Origin: Cryptomeria japonica
Lineage: Eukaryota > Streptophyta > Pinopsida > Cupressales > Cupressaceae
Reading direction: 5' to 3'
Length of the DNA stretch: 64,000 bases
Assembly: GCF_030272615.1 (NCBI RefSeq)
Contig: NC_081413.1
Coordinates: 102,136,239 to 102,200,238, forward strand
Shown here: in pieces, positions 35,082-47,600 of the stretch
How the letters are laid out: each line of letters opens with the position of its first letter
Position numbering within the stretch: position 1 is the stretch's first letter
Notes under the pieces: generated by a model
The model's input: the letters and a program-made list of their open reading frames with translations, nothing else
Databases searched by the model: none
Told to the model about the DNA's origin: nothing
Program-made: the position numbers and the translations under genes

Positions 35082-36390
35082 GACCTAACTAGTTAGGTTT
35101 GAATTTTCTTGGTTTTTCGCGTTCAACGAGGTTCCTTTGATTTTCTTTAAGAATGATATCTCCTATTTCGAAGCAATGTGGGTTGACTCATTTGTTGTAG
35201 CTTCTTATCATTTTGTTTTGGTAGCCTTGTAAATGATTTAGAGTGCTTTGTCATTTTTCATCTAGGAATTATAACTCTTGCAAACATGCTACTCTATAGT
35301 TTTCTTTTGAGATAATGTTTTTTAGAGAGACTCTTAGGGATGGCAATTCTACTTCGATAGGTAAAATGGATTATGTGCCATAAACCAAAGAGAATGGTGT
35401 TGTACTAGTTGTCATGCGGACACTAGTTTGATAAGCCCATAGAGATGGATTTAGTTGGAGATGTCAATCTCGTCCACTAACATTGACAACTTTCTTTAAA
35501 ATTTTCAAAATAGTTTTGTTTGTTACCTCAACTTGACAATTGCTTTGGGGATAGTAGGGTGTCGCAAAACGTTGATGGATGTTAAATTGTTCACAAAGCT
35601 CACTCGCTTCTTCATTTTTGAAGGGTCGTCCATTATCAGTTATAATGTACATGGGTACCCCATACCTACAAATAATATAATTCAAGATGAATTTAGCTAT
35701 TTGCTTTCCTATTGTGAAAGTCATCGAGATTGCTTCAACCCATTTCGTAAAATATTTTGTAGTTGTGAGAATAAACTTATGTCTGTTGGAGGAGGTAGGA
35801 TTTATTTTCCCTACAAGATCTAATCCCCATTGTGAAAATGACCATGGTGATGTTATTGGATGAAGATCTTGAGCAGGTGCATGAATGATGTTCCCATGTA
35901 TTTGGCATTTCTTGCATCTTTGCACATACTTGTAAGTGTCCTTTTCCATTGTAGGTCAATAATAACCTAATTGTAACAGTGTTTTTGCTAGAACAGGTCC
36001 AGAAGAATGTGTGCCACATATTCCATCATGAACTTCTTTTAAGGCAATTTGTGCCTCCTCAATATCAAGCCATCTTAGTAAGGTGCTACCTACACTATTT
36101 TTGTACAAACTATCAACAATAATTGAATGTTTTGACGATTGTCGAATGAGTGCCTTCCTTTGATTTCGTGAAAGATCGAGAGGTATATATTGATCATGAA
36201 GGTATGCATATATATCTTTGTACCATGGAGACTCAAGTCCTATTATCATACATACATATTCAGTGGATGGTATTTCATAAGGTGGGACAATGAGTTGTTC
36301 CACTTGAAATTCAAAGTGAGTTCCATCATTTGGCATATCCAAGAGAGATCCTATTGTTGCCATTGCATTTGTTTCCTTATTTTGCACTCT

Positions 36391-36720
36391 TGGTATCTGT
36401 TCAAATGTGACCTTGGTGAATTGTTGCTTTTATTCTTCCACAAATTGTTTGTATGGTTGTAAATTATCATCTTTTGCATTGTAATCATCATTGACTTGAT
36501 TAATAATAAGTCGTGAGTCTCCAAAGACCTGTAGGTCTTTGATCTTCCATTCTAATGCAGTGTGTAGTCCTACCATCAGGGCTTCATATTCAGAAATGTT
36601 ATTGGTGCAAGGGAAGCTAATCTTGAATGATTTGGGAATTGAATCTCCTTAAGAAATTATGAACAAAATTCCTGCTCCTCCATGATTTGTATGTGAACCA
36701 TCAAAGGATAATTTTCAATG
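36391..36720 (-). pseudogene. Second (archaeal-type) RNase H of the Tat element
   Basis: The minus strand reads a DGSHTNHGGAGILF block (about 36690), then NISEYEALMVGL (about 36590) and FGDSRLIINQVNDDYN (about 36510). These carry the D, E and D of an RNase H fold. It lies between the first RNase H and integrase, which is diagnostic of Tat-clade elements with dual RNase H. In-frame stops near 36650 and 36430. Confidence 0.8.
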
Positions 36721-38259
36721 TGTTTGTGCCAATAGTGTAAATATTGATTCATCTGGAAAATCTATCACCATTGGATGATTATCTTGTAAAGGTGCTTCTA
36801 CAAGTTGGCCTTCTATGATTTGTCCTTTTATGGCTTTTCTACTGACATATTCAATGTCAAGTTCATTGAGTATCATGACCCACTTTGCAAGTCTTCTAGT
36901 TAGTGCTACTCTATTCATCGGGTATTTGAGTTGATCAAATTGTGCAACAAGTTGTACTTTATGACTCAACATATAATGTCTCAGTTTTTGTGATGCAAAA
37001 ACTACTGCAAGACATGCTCTTTCTATCTGGGTGTAGTTGATCTCATACCCAATGAGTGTTCTACTTATGTAGTAGATGAGTCTGTCTTTTCCTTGTTCAT
37101 CATGTTGTGCTAGGAGAGTGCCTAAAGAGGAGTTTGTTGCAGCTATATATAGGAGTAATGGTTTCCCATGTACGGGTGGAACCAAGATCGGAGTGGACAA
37201 TAGATATTCTTTTAGTGTCTCAAATTCCTCTTGGCATTGTTGTGTCCATTTTAATGTAACACCTTTCTTTAAAAGATGTTGAAATAGTTGGCACTTTTAT
37301 GCTGATTGGGCAATGAAGCGCCTTATGGACTGTAATCTCCCTTGTATACTTTTGAGTTGTTTGAGCATAGCAGATGATGGCATTTCTAAAATATCTTTCA
37401 CTTTCTCTAGATCTATCTCAATTCCACGATCGGATATAATGAAGCCCAAGAGTTTGCCAAATGTTACCCCAAAGACGCATTTTTTTGGATTGAGTCTTAC
37501 CTTGTATTGCTCAAGTCTATCAAAGATCTTAGACAATATGTTTAAGTGACTATCTCTTGTTTTGGAATTTTCTAGCAAGTCATCTACATAATATTCCATG
37601 ATTGTGTGTATCATGTCATGAAACAAGGTGGACATTGCCCTTTGATATGTGGCTCCTGCATTTTTAATGCCAAATGGCATCACATTCCAGCAATATGTTC
37701 CCCATGGACAAGTGAATATTGTTTTAGGTTGGTCTTCTGGTGCAATTTAGATTTGATTATAACCAGAAAAACCACCCATGAGTGATAGCATTTCATTTCC
37801 AGCTATCAAGTCTACTATGATGTCTATGTTAGGGAGTGGAAAGTCATCTTTTGGGCAAGCCTTGTTAAGATCCCCGAAGTCGGTGCAGATCCTGATACCT
37901 CCAGTATGCTTGGATACTGGGACTAGATTTGAAATCCATTCAGCATAGTCTATAGGCCTAATGAAACCCACATCTAACAATTTTTGTAGCTCAATTTTGA
38001 CTAACAAGGCTATGTGAGGGTGCATCTTCTTAAGCTTTTGTTTATATGGTTTTACCCCTGGAAGTAATGGCAAGTGATGTAAGACCAATTTCAGGTCTAA
38101 TCCAAGCATATCTGCATAAGACCATGTAAAATTGATGGGTCTTTGCTTAAAGAATTTGATAGATTTCTCTTTTTCCACTGGATCGAGGGATTTTGCTAGG
38201 TGAATGTTACGAACTTTCTCAGCATCGCTGATGTTGATTTCCTCAGTTTCTTCTACCAA
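36721..38259 (-). pseudogene. Tat-clade reverse transcriptase and first RNase H
   Basis: RT begins about 38259. The motif GGIRICTDFGDLNKACPKDDFPLPNID is at about 37890, MMPFGIKNAGATYQRAM at 37683, the active site YYVDDLL at about 37590, and a GIEIDLEKVKDI-type thumb near 37420. The first RNase H (37200-36721) has LLLYIAATNSSLGTLLAQHDE and INYTQIERACLAVVFASQKLRHY. The same frame runs from 39525 to 35464, with stops such as 37744-37746 and 37294-37296. Catalyses cDNA synthesis; inactive here. Confidence 0.88.
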
Positions 38260-38268
38260 TAATGTTGA

Positions 38269-39525
38269 CTATTCTTTATCAATAGGTAGGGCATCCATTA
38301 TTTGTTTAGCTTTATTAGCACTATCATGATTAAGAGAGGAGCTTGCTTCACCAAAATATGCAGTTCTATCCAAATCTACTGCATAGCCAGCTTTGTGATC
38401 ATTATAAGGGAATCCATCCCTTGCAGCTAAGAATTCAGCTATGGCTTCATCATTTTTAAACCAATCTAATTGTGGCTTTCCTTCTTGCCCCCAGTCAATA
38501 AAACATGGATGCGTGAGGACCAAGTCTTTGTCTCTTGTTATCTTAGAGGATCCTGATATCATGCATACTTGGTTATGATCTGTTGTTTCTTCATCATAAA
38601 TTGGTGGTGGGTTGTCTTCATTGTCAAATGGAAATTCAAAGTCATGAGAATCTGTGACGCTTTCTATGTATGTTTCACTTTCTGATTTTGTGTCACTTAT
38701 ATGCTCTTGTTCTTGTAATTGAGTTTGTTGTAAATGAGTGGATCTCCTTTGTATTGTGGATACCCTTCTTAAGCCTAGTATTAGTCTTTCTTCATCTGAT
38801 TCAAATGGAGGAGTTGAAGTTGTTACTCTTGGCAAAAGTATTGACAGTAACCAAGGATTTGGTTCATCTGCTGGTGTTAAGCCTGTATCTGTTACCATGT
38901 TTTCTTGTGCAGATGTTTTAGGTACTGTACTGCTAGATATCTCTATGCTAGGTTCTTGCAAAAGTTGCCTCATGTCTTCACCATCTGGTTCCATGATAGG
39001 AGATGCTAGTGGTCTCTTTCTTTTTTGAGGTGGAGAGAAATATATCTTTGTTGATGACTGATTCTGGGGTATGTATTTTGAGGGTAACCTTGGCTTGTTC
39101 AATATATCCAATGTATATTGTCTAGCTTACATTATTCTTGGCACATATTTATATCCCAAGCCTTGATTCTCTGGTTTTTCATGTGGTAAAATAGGTTCTA
39201 ATATTCCTTGCTTTTGTAGTCCTAATCATGTGGTGCCATCATATCCATGTTTTTGTAACATCTTGAATCTGTTTCTATATTGATGTAGAGGTATCCTGGG
39301 TACTATCATTTCATCTTCTTCTTTTTATATCTAGTGATTGATATCTTCGTTTAGAGATTCTTCTTGTAGGTCTCCCCATCTAATGAAAGAGAAAGAATTT
39401 GAATACTTTGCTATCTCTTTTCCTTTATCTTGCTTTACTATTGTGTTTTGAGGCTTCCCAAAAGACCTAGGAGAAAAGAAGATTGTTTGTTGTCTGATGT
39501 GCTTGAAATTGAATATTCTCCACAA
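38269..39525 (-). pseudogene. Protease-RT linker of the Tat polyprotein
   Basis: A ~280-codon open stretch (39111-38269) in the RT frame, Ser/Glu/Asp-rich, with no recognised domain. It contains an ITRDKDLVLTHPCFIDWG segment and ends DALPIDKE just before RT. The N-terminal neighbour (39525-39331) is Phe/Arg-rich and separated by stops. Long linkers here are typical of Tat polyproteins. Confidence 0.65.
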
Positions 39526-39639
39526 CCAATGTCTTTAATATGCAGCGAATATGGGGTTGGTGTATTTTTCTTTGTTTATTTAATTGATAATGATTCCATT
39601 TGTAGGTGAATAGGAGCTTCCTGATTATTCGGTACTTGA

Positions 39640-40232
39640 TTGTTTGAGCTTTACCTTAAATAATTACAGTGTTGAAAAGGGTTTGGGTCACCATGGATAG
39701 TGATCTATATGCTATTATATGGGAATTTTACACATTAGTGAAAAGTTGATGGTACTACTTGCATTGTATGTATCCATTGACAACCTAACAGCATATTATA
39801 CCTTAATTCTTTGTCTAGGACTTGAAAGGTGATATTTGTTGTAGTTGGCCCTACTTATACTGGTAAAGTCACCACACCCTTAGAAGGGTGTTCCTCATCA
39901 TCTTAGGCTTTGATATTGATTCTCTTGGTAGAGTCAATATAATGTTCAGAATATCCTTAAGCTTTGATCAAATGTAGAGTGCATATGTTGAGGCCAACTC
40001 CACCATCTATAAGTACTCTAAGAACCTTTTTTCAATCAACCAAAGCTTCCAAGTGTAAGGGATCATTATGCATGCATCGGTTTGCAAGGATATCATGTTC
40101 AGTGAATGCAACCTTTGAAGTTGTCAAGTTTCCAGCCATGGATTGGAATGTGTTCTCATTAATATCTCTAGCAACAACCAAATCTTGTAAGGCTTTATCC
40201 AGGACTGCTTTATGGGTTGGTGATATGCGCAA
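39640..40232 (-). pseudogene. Tat-clade aspartic protease
   Basis: Preceded by MRISPTHKAVLDKALQDL (40232-40032). Then the minus strand gives an IDGGVGLNI-type motif at about 40000, matching the D-G-G/S protease signature of Tat elements, and LLGCQWIHTMQVVPSTFH (about 39760), the usual C-terminal LG(R/C)xWI motif. Several stops. Confidence 0.65.
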
Positions 40233-40262
40233 TAACTTAAATAGTGAAATTTGGGTTGGAGT

Positions 40263-42525
40263 TCACTTCAACTCATCCACCATATTGTAGTTGCTAGTTA
40301 TTGAAGGTAGGTTTGAAGGCACTCCTTGTAATGTGACCTTTGTTCTTCTAGTGATGACGGAACAATCTTTGCTTTTAGGGTTCATTGTGTTTGTAGCTAC
40401 TATTTCACGTCCTTCACTTAGTGTGTTAATGGCATAGTCAAATGCTACAATGGTATAATTGGTAGTATTATTTTGTACATTAGAACTAGAAGCCTTTCCT
40501 TTGTCATGTTTGATAAAAGGATCATTGAAAATGATATGATCTGTGTTTGGTGCTTTATTATTATGCACAGTAATGTCACCTTGATCAATGAGATCTTGGA
40601 TGAGGTTCTTCAATTTGTAGCAAATTGTTGTCTTGTGACCTTTATTGCAGTGATATTCACAAAAATTAGTGTCATTCCACCAAACGGGCTTAAATGGACC
40701 TAGTTCATATGACCTAGCTTCTGGTAAAATTATGGCATGCTCTGTATCAACTTTTTCAGTGTTGATTCAATAGGTTCATTGAGGGGTGTAGAGTTCCTTC
40801 TAGGTGCGCCTATCCTTGGTGGCCTTGGATTATTTGACTGTAGTGCATTGGTGTTGTTTGTCTGAGACTGGTTCTTATTGGCAAAATTAGCTTGTCCTTT
40901 TAGAGATAATGTTGGTTGAGCTCTGTTTACAACACATGCGTCAACAACTCCATCGTTTGTGACATTTTTGTTTCTAGACCAAAATTTTGGTCTTTCATTC
41001 TTTGTGTTGGTGGTTGGTCTACTATCCTTGTGGTGTTTCAATATTCCTTGTTCTAATAGTCCTTTTTCACATTTGATGCCTTTTTCTGTTATGTCTTTAA
41101 AATTATTCAGGCCTTGCATTTGTAATGGATACTTAATTGGAGGCACAAGATTTTCATTAAAGATGTCTGCTTGATCTTCTTCAGGGATGTGATTAAGACA
41201 TATGTGATATAGAACTCTCCATCTTTATAAGAATGTGGCGAAAGTCTCCCCTTCTTTTTGCTTTGTTGCACATAAATCCATTAAGGTAAATGGATTATCT
41301 ATATTGAAGGCAAAGTTGGATATAAATAACTCAGCCAATTCTCCCCATGAAGTAATTTTTGGTGGAAGGTGTGAAAACCATTCTAATGTTGTCCCTCCAA
41401 GGCTCTTGGAAAATAGTCTCATTAAGTATTTATCATTGTGAGCTACTTCAATACATTTCGTGAATAATTTTCTTATATGATCTCAAGGATCCCCTTTCCC
41501 TCTATATTTGTCAAAATTTGGAGTTTTTAAATGTGGGGGAAATGGTAGCATGTATAATTTTATGTCAAAAGGATACAAATAGAGATCCTCCATGGTGTAA
41601 CTCTTTTCATCATTACCTGCTTGCATACTGGCCATTTGCTTTTGAAGGTTCTCCATTTGTTGGGTCAGAATTTCTATTTGGGTTATTGGTGTATTGACTT
41701 GATGAATGTTCCCCACAAAAGGAATAGTATTTGAGTACCTTTGAGCTTGTTGAAATGCAGACAAACTAGGTAACTATGTGCCATAAGTCCCAGTAGGTGT
41801 TGTGAAGTACACAAATTGTGGAGTGGCATTTGGCTGACCCAAGCTAGTTGTCCCTTGATTCATATTTTGACTACTATGGGTAGAACCGACCGAAACTGCA
41901 AGTTGAGTTATATTTGCCAAGGTAGTGGTGTGAGCCATTGGAGCTTGTAGCGTCATATTGGGCATTGTCAATGGTGTAATATTGGCACTTGTTGGTGCCA
42001 CTATTGACTATGTTGAAGTTGTATCCATATTAGCATTTTGATATATATCTTGCGTTGATGTAGAAATTGTTGCTTGTGTCTGTGTTGTAACTAATATTTG
42101 AGGTATATTTTGATTGAATGTCACACCTTGTGGCAATATTGTTCAAATGTCTACCCTGGAGGTAACTTGGCCCCATTTTGGACAAAGAGAGCGAGATGTC
42201 TATCTCTATCACTATTAATGAGAGCGCTAAGAATCATTAATGTTGCGAGATCTTGTTGAGTTGCTTCCAACTCTTCCTTTGTCAAATTATGTCGTATTTC
42301 ATCAATGGTAGGCATGCTGTTTGTGTTTGTTGACATTGTTGTGGGTGTGTAACCCTGTATTTGTTGTTGTGTGAATAGATCCATATTCCATGTTGGGTTA
42401 ACCAAGGGGTCATTGTTAGGATCCATTCGGTTTTTTGCCTTTTGAGCACGCGTTAATGGCATGAATATTGTTTCAAAGTGATCTTGACTCTCTAAAATGT
42501 GTATGCAAGGCTCGATTAAATGCAA
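40263..42525 (-). pseudogene. Tat-clade gag
   Basis: The N-terminal Thr/Gln/Asn-rich region (42525-41774) starts with an RAQKAKNRMDPNND segment. The capsid core has PHLKTPNFDKYRGKGDP (about 41535), LFSKSLGGTTLEWFSHLPP (about 41415) and FISNFAFNIDNPFTLMDL...TKQKEGETFATFL (to 41225), all typical of Ty3 gag. The C-terminal part (41146-40730 and 40613-40263) has LKNLIQDLIDQGDITV after a Cys/His segment. There are at least two frame changes (about 42100 and 40700). Structural protein; inactive. Confidence 0.8.
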
Positions 42526-42659
42526 CTAAATATGCTTCTACGACTTCCTAAAAACTAAAGTGTAGACAACGTGATCTAAGAATGATGACTTACTATCGAG
42601 GATTCCAAAATTTGAACACAAGATTTTCAACGTATTGCAAAAAAGCTTCAAATTTTGCC

Positions 42660-43280
42660 TCTTATTTAATTTGATTTTCGAGGTCTATGTCTCTCTGTAC
42701 TAATTTCTGAACTTCTTTATCTATGACAACCTGGACTATGTCGTATTGGTCTTGATCAATTATTAATTCCTCAGCAAGGATATTCATACCGTCAATTATT
42801 TCTAATTAAACGTTGTTTTCCCCAAGATTGGGTTGTTCAAATGGGAATTTATCATTTCATTTTAGACCCATATGATAAAGACTACTATAAAGACAATCCA
42901 GACCCTAGAAATGAATGAATGATACCTAAAATGATTGACACTTTTCTTTTTTTTAACACGGTTTGAGAAATGTTGCTATGGTCTTCTCAATTGTCTAATG
43001 GCTTCTTTCTGAGTTGTTATTTGTATCTCTTTCCTTAGCTTCTCATCAAGATGAACAGACTTTCGGATTTCATCATCTATGACGGCCTCAACTGTATCAT
43101 ATTGGGTACGATTGACTCTTACTTCCCAAGCGAGGTTATCTAAACCATCAATTATTTGTAATTGTTCATTGTTTGGCCCAAGATTTGGCTGTTCAAATGG
43201 GAATTCTCCATCTCCTCTAATACCCATGGACTTTACGTATGATTCCTATACTCTAATGCAACACTAACCTTAAGACAATT
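42660..43280. repeat. Diverged tandem duplication near the Tat gag start
   Basis: The block around 42700-42870 (ending CAAATGGGAATTTATC) resembles the block around 43040-43205 (ending CAAATGGGAATTCTCC), spacing ~340 bases. Shared strings include TCAATTATTT and GGTTGTTCAAATGGGAATT-like sequence. The second unit encodes an 83-codon minus ORF (43227-42976); the first is broken. Confidence 0.7.
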
Positions 43281-44637
43281 TAATGAAATGACTTGTGTGA
43301 GGACTTTGTGTGATTATTCTAATGGTACTTCTATATGAATTGAATACCTAGGACCTATGATCACTTGAAAGTAACATGTACATCATCTTTGAATTTGTGC
43401 AAAAGGTTTGGATTTGACGTTGGTGTTGTTGTTGACACTTATCTTTGTTGAGGTTTTGTTTGATCTTGTTGAACACTGAAACTTTGACTTTGTTGCAATT
43501 TGTATCTAGCAATATTTTGAATTTGTAGAAGTGTAGCAAAGGACACAACAATCATATTAAAAGAATAAAACCATGAAAAGAACAGTTGAATAGGAAAAAA
43601 AATCAAATTTCAATGAATGTTGGGATCTTTTTCAAGATCTCATTTTGTCCTCGATAAATTGGGGTCATTCGAAATCAAATCAAATAGACTCTCCTAAGAT
43701 CAAAAGGTCACAAGTATTACCATAGCCCACATCTTGATACTCTGTCAACTCAAACAACCCTATCACACCCTAGGGTGCACCCATTTTTTTGCCTTTTTCT
43801 AGAAATTAGATCAAAGAAGATTGCTCCTCAATTGGTTTGTTATCCTGGGAGATATATGGTGAGTGTCTTAGGGGTAGATTCTTCCCCACCCTTGCACTAT
43901 GATAAAACAAGTGTCTGGTTACTGACTCAGCTTGGCTTTGAATTTATATGGTGTTTAGATAGGGTTTCATTTGAGTGGTCACAATCAGCAGCGTTTTACA
44001 CTCCGTTGAGGGAGGTCTCCCAGTTTGTAGAGGTTACGCTCTACATATTTTAATACACTATATAAGCATTGAGGGAGGCATAACATTGTTGTGATAGCAT
44101 GTAACACTCGTCACACATGATTTTCATCACACACATTTGATTATAGTGGCTTGGATTACTTGGCTTTAGTTGTTGGCCACTTAGGTTGTTCCCCTCTCAC
44201 CGGCCTTAATGGTGCCCTAAGGACAACTCAGGAGGGCAGGCCTTCTAAAAGATTTAATTGCAAGAAATAAATAAAAGCATGAAAGAAGAGAGTCTAGTTT
44301 TCTAATCACCCATTGAAGGGGAGAGCATAATACTTATCCCTTCGAAAACACGAAAGACAAGGGTTCTTTTTAACTTTTCATTGCAATGATTTTCTATTCT
44401 ATTTGGAGATGTTGCTTCAAAAAAGCATGGGGTTCAATTTTAACCTTCATTGCAATTGTGGAATAAGATACAAGTTTGTTTGTGGTTCATTTCACTTGCA
44501 CCAAATTGAAATGTTTCTAAGCTATCCCTGCAAAAAATGATGTTAGTCAGCACATAGTGGGCTATCCAGCCTAATTTTCCAATTATAGAGTTTTGTCTTT
44601 TTACAGATAGAAAGATATTCTGATAAAAACTAGAACT
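43281..44637 (-). other. 5' leader of the Tat element, right of gag
   Basis: No gene is seen; short ORFs on both strands lack family features. With 51405-52169 it forms the leader that the LINE interrupted at 44653/51389. Confidence 0.6.
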
Positions 44638-44653
44638 GAAACAAAACAAAATA
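44638..44653. repeat. LINE target site duplication, left copy
   Basis: GAAACAAAACAAAATA here is identical to 51389-51404. It is A-rich, as expected for an L1-type target. Confidence 0.7.
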
Positions 44654-44686
44654 GTAAAGGAAAAAATTGAATTGGAGTGCTCTGCA

Positions 44687-47600
44687 ATGGTGTTACCTAT
44701 TAATGGCGGAAAGGGAGGGCACGCAGAGGAAATTCGAATAGATTTCACTAAGGAATTAAAGGAGGATGTGGTGTTCTGGGAAGAGTATATGGTAATCACC
44801 AAATTTATAGGTTTGAATTGGCCGAGAAAGGATATCAAAAATTGGGTTGAATGCAATTAAGGAAAAAGAATTGTGGTTAAATTTATTGCAAAGGGTTTCT
44901 TTGTAGTTTTGTTTGAAGACGAGGAGGAGAGAAATCGTGCGCTCATTAATAGGAACTGGTTTGTCAATATGCATGCAGTATACATCCAACCATGGACCCC
45001 TCATTTCGACCCAACTCCGTTGGGAGGTTATTCTGAGCCGGTATGGATACATCTATATAACCTTCTGATAGAATATTGGAGTGAGGAACTATGGGAGAAA
45101 ATTGGTAGAACATTGGGCACATTGCTAGAAACATATTTTGATGATGAAGAAGACATTTGCAAAAGTGCCTGAATGAGAATTGCAGCAGTTAAAAGTATTC
45201 CTGAGAGCATAACCTTGGTATCTGAATGCGGGGAATGGATTCAAAAAGTGGAGAGAATTTTTTTAGCAAGATGCCCTAGATGTGGTAGCAAATTCCATAG
45301 CGAGAAGGAATGCAAGATGTATGTCAGAAAGGCAAGAAATGTTCCTAGAAAACCAACACAAACATGGAGAAGAAAAATAGAGGAAAGCAAGAAAATGGTT
45401 GAGTCTCAAGGAAAGGAAAAAAATAAGGAAGATGAACAGACACATTTGAAAGAAAGAAAAGAATCGGAAATACTGCTAATGGTAGATGAAGGTGACAAGG
45501 AGAACAAGATGGATAATATGGAGATAGCAATAGAGAAAGATGGTGAGATCATGGGAAAGGAAAATAATTTTGAATCTATAAAAGTAAACATAAATGGCAG
45601 TAGAAACAATGCAGAGAAGGTTTGTAGAGGCACATCTTCTAGAGAAAAAGGGTTGTCAAATACTAAATTTGATTATGAAAGGGGTTCAGATGATGAACCA
45701 TTTCAAACTGATGAATTGGATAACATTGATCCTACATGCATCAGCCAATCGACAAACGTTCTGTTGGGGAAAGCAAAAGGAGTAAGGGGCAGAAGAAACA
45801 ATAAACAGAAAAGAGAGGACAGAGCAAATGAGAAAGGAATAATTAGTGTGATAACAACATGGAATGTCAGGGGTCTATCGGCCCTTGACAAAAAACGCTT
45901 GGTCAAGAGGGCAATACAAAGAATTTCAAGTGATATTATAATACTGCAAGAGACCAAGCTAAATGCAGAAAAAGCATCATTTTTCAAATCTTTTAGTAGG
46001 ATGTGGGATGGTGTTTTTCAGGAGGCGAATGGGTTCATGGGTGGATTGGTGGTTCTATGGAACCCTGATAAAGTTTCAGTTTGCTCGATCTCCAAGCAAG
46101 AAAATTGGATGCAATGTAAAGTAAGAGTTTTGCAGGAAGATCTGGTATTTTCTTTGTTCAACATTTATGGTCCGACCAAGATAGAAGAAAAGAAAAGGGT
46201 TTGGCAGGAAATCTCAGAACAAATTAGAATGGTTGATTTGGAGAAAGTGATAGTGGCAGGAGATTTCAACGCCATACTCAATAACGAAGAAAAATCTGGA
46301 GGTTTAAGAATGAATGCTCGTGTGATGGAAGATTTCTGAGATTTTGTGATAGATAATAACCTTTTCGACGTTATCCCTAAATCAGGAAACTTTACATGGA
46401 CTAATAGGAGGGCAAATTTTAGCAGAATTTCAGAGAGATTGGACAGAATATTCACTAGAACATATTGGATTAGAGGATAGTTTGACTTGGAGACAACAAT
46501 TCTACCCTTAACACTCTCGGATCACTTCCCGATTCAGTTGAACTGTACCACATCAATGGCAAAGGTGAAAGGGAATTTTAAATTCTTGAGCATATGGTGG
46601 AGAGATATAAACTTTGGAAAAAACATTGAGAAGTGCTGGGAAGAATGTATAGATAATAAAGGTACTCCAAGCTATTGTTTTGTTAAGAAGATGAAATATT
46701 TGAGGAACAAGATTAAAATATGGAATGTTGAATCCTTCAAGAATATTTTTTTAGAGAAAATGAGGGTGGAAGTGGAACTTGACAAGCTTAATAACTTGGT
46801 GATTGAGAAGGGGATGTCAAATGAAGAATTTAATACTAATAATTCTCTTAAAGCAGAATTGGCAGAGATTCTTCTGAGAGAAGAAATGTTTTGGCGGGAC
46901 AAATCCAGAGAATTATGGATCGAAGCTGGAGATTCAAATTCAAAATTCTTTCATGCTTCATTAAAAGCAAAGAGGAACAAAAACAAAATTAATCATTTGA
47001 CGGATGATTCAGGCAGATTGGTTGGTAAAGAAGAGGAGTTGGAATGCATAGCAATAAGATATTTTGAGAAAATTTTGGGATCTGCGGTGGGGGAGAGTGA
47101 TGAATCTGTTGGATATCTGTTGGATATTATTGACAAGAAGATTACGGAGGAGGATAATGATATACTAATGTCTCCAATTACAAAAGATGAAATTAAAAAG
47201 GCTACATTTGCATTACATCCGCGTAAGGCTCTTGGACCAGATGGGGTGACCATGGAATTTTATTAGAAGTGTTGGAAGTTCATGGGTGAGGACATATGGT
47301 TGGTGGTGGAGGAATTTGTGAAAGAAGTGAACAACGCGCTTATAACTCTGATCCCAAAAAAGCAAAGTTGTTCAAGCATTGCTGATTATAGGCCTATATC
47401 TCTATGTAATTCGTTATACAAAATAATATCTAAGGTAATGGTTAATAGGCTGAAGCTTGTTTTGGACAAGCTAGTGTCTCCAGAGCAACATGGATTTACC
47501 CCTGGTAGAGAAATTGTTGATAGTAGAATCACAGTTGTTGAAACCATGCATTCGATGAAAAGAAGCAAGATGCAGCGGATGGTGGTCAAATTAGATATCA

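Larger units (their letters stand above)
28427..36390 (-). pseudogene. Tat-clade integrase, split by the non-autonomous element
   Basis: On minus the zinc domain lies around 36060-35900 (VHDGICGTHSSG ... CKKCQIHG). The core has WGLDLVG (about 35840), TDNGRPF (about 35630) and QVEVTNK with the catalytic Glu (about 35515). The C-terminal domain reaches KPRKFKPN-stop-LG at 35087 and resumes at 28539 with PFVITKVIENGAYYL, ending at the stop at 28427. The break is inside the GPY/F module (NWLG-PF), and the stop in it replaces the Trp codon expected there. Removing 28545-35081 plus one GACCT restores continuity. Other in-frame stops are present. Inactive. Confidence 0.88.
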
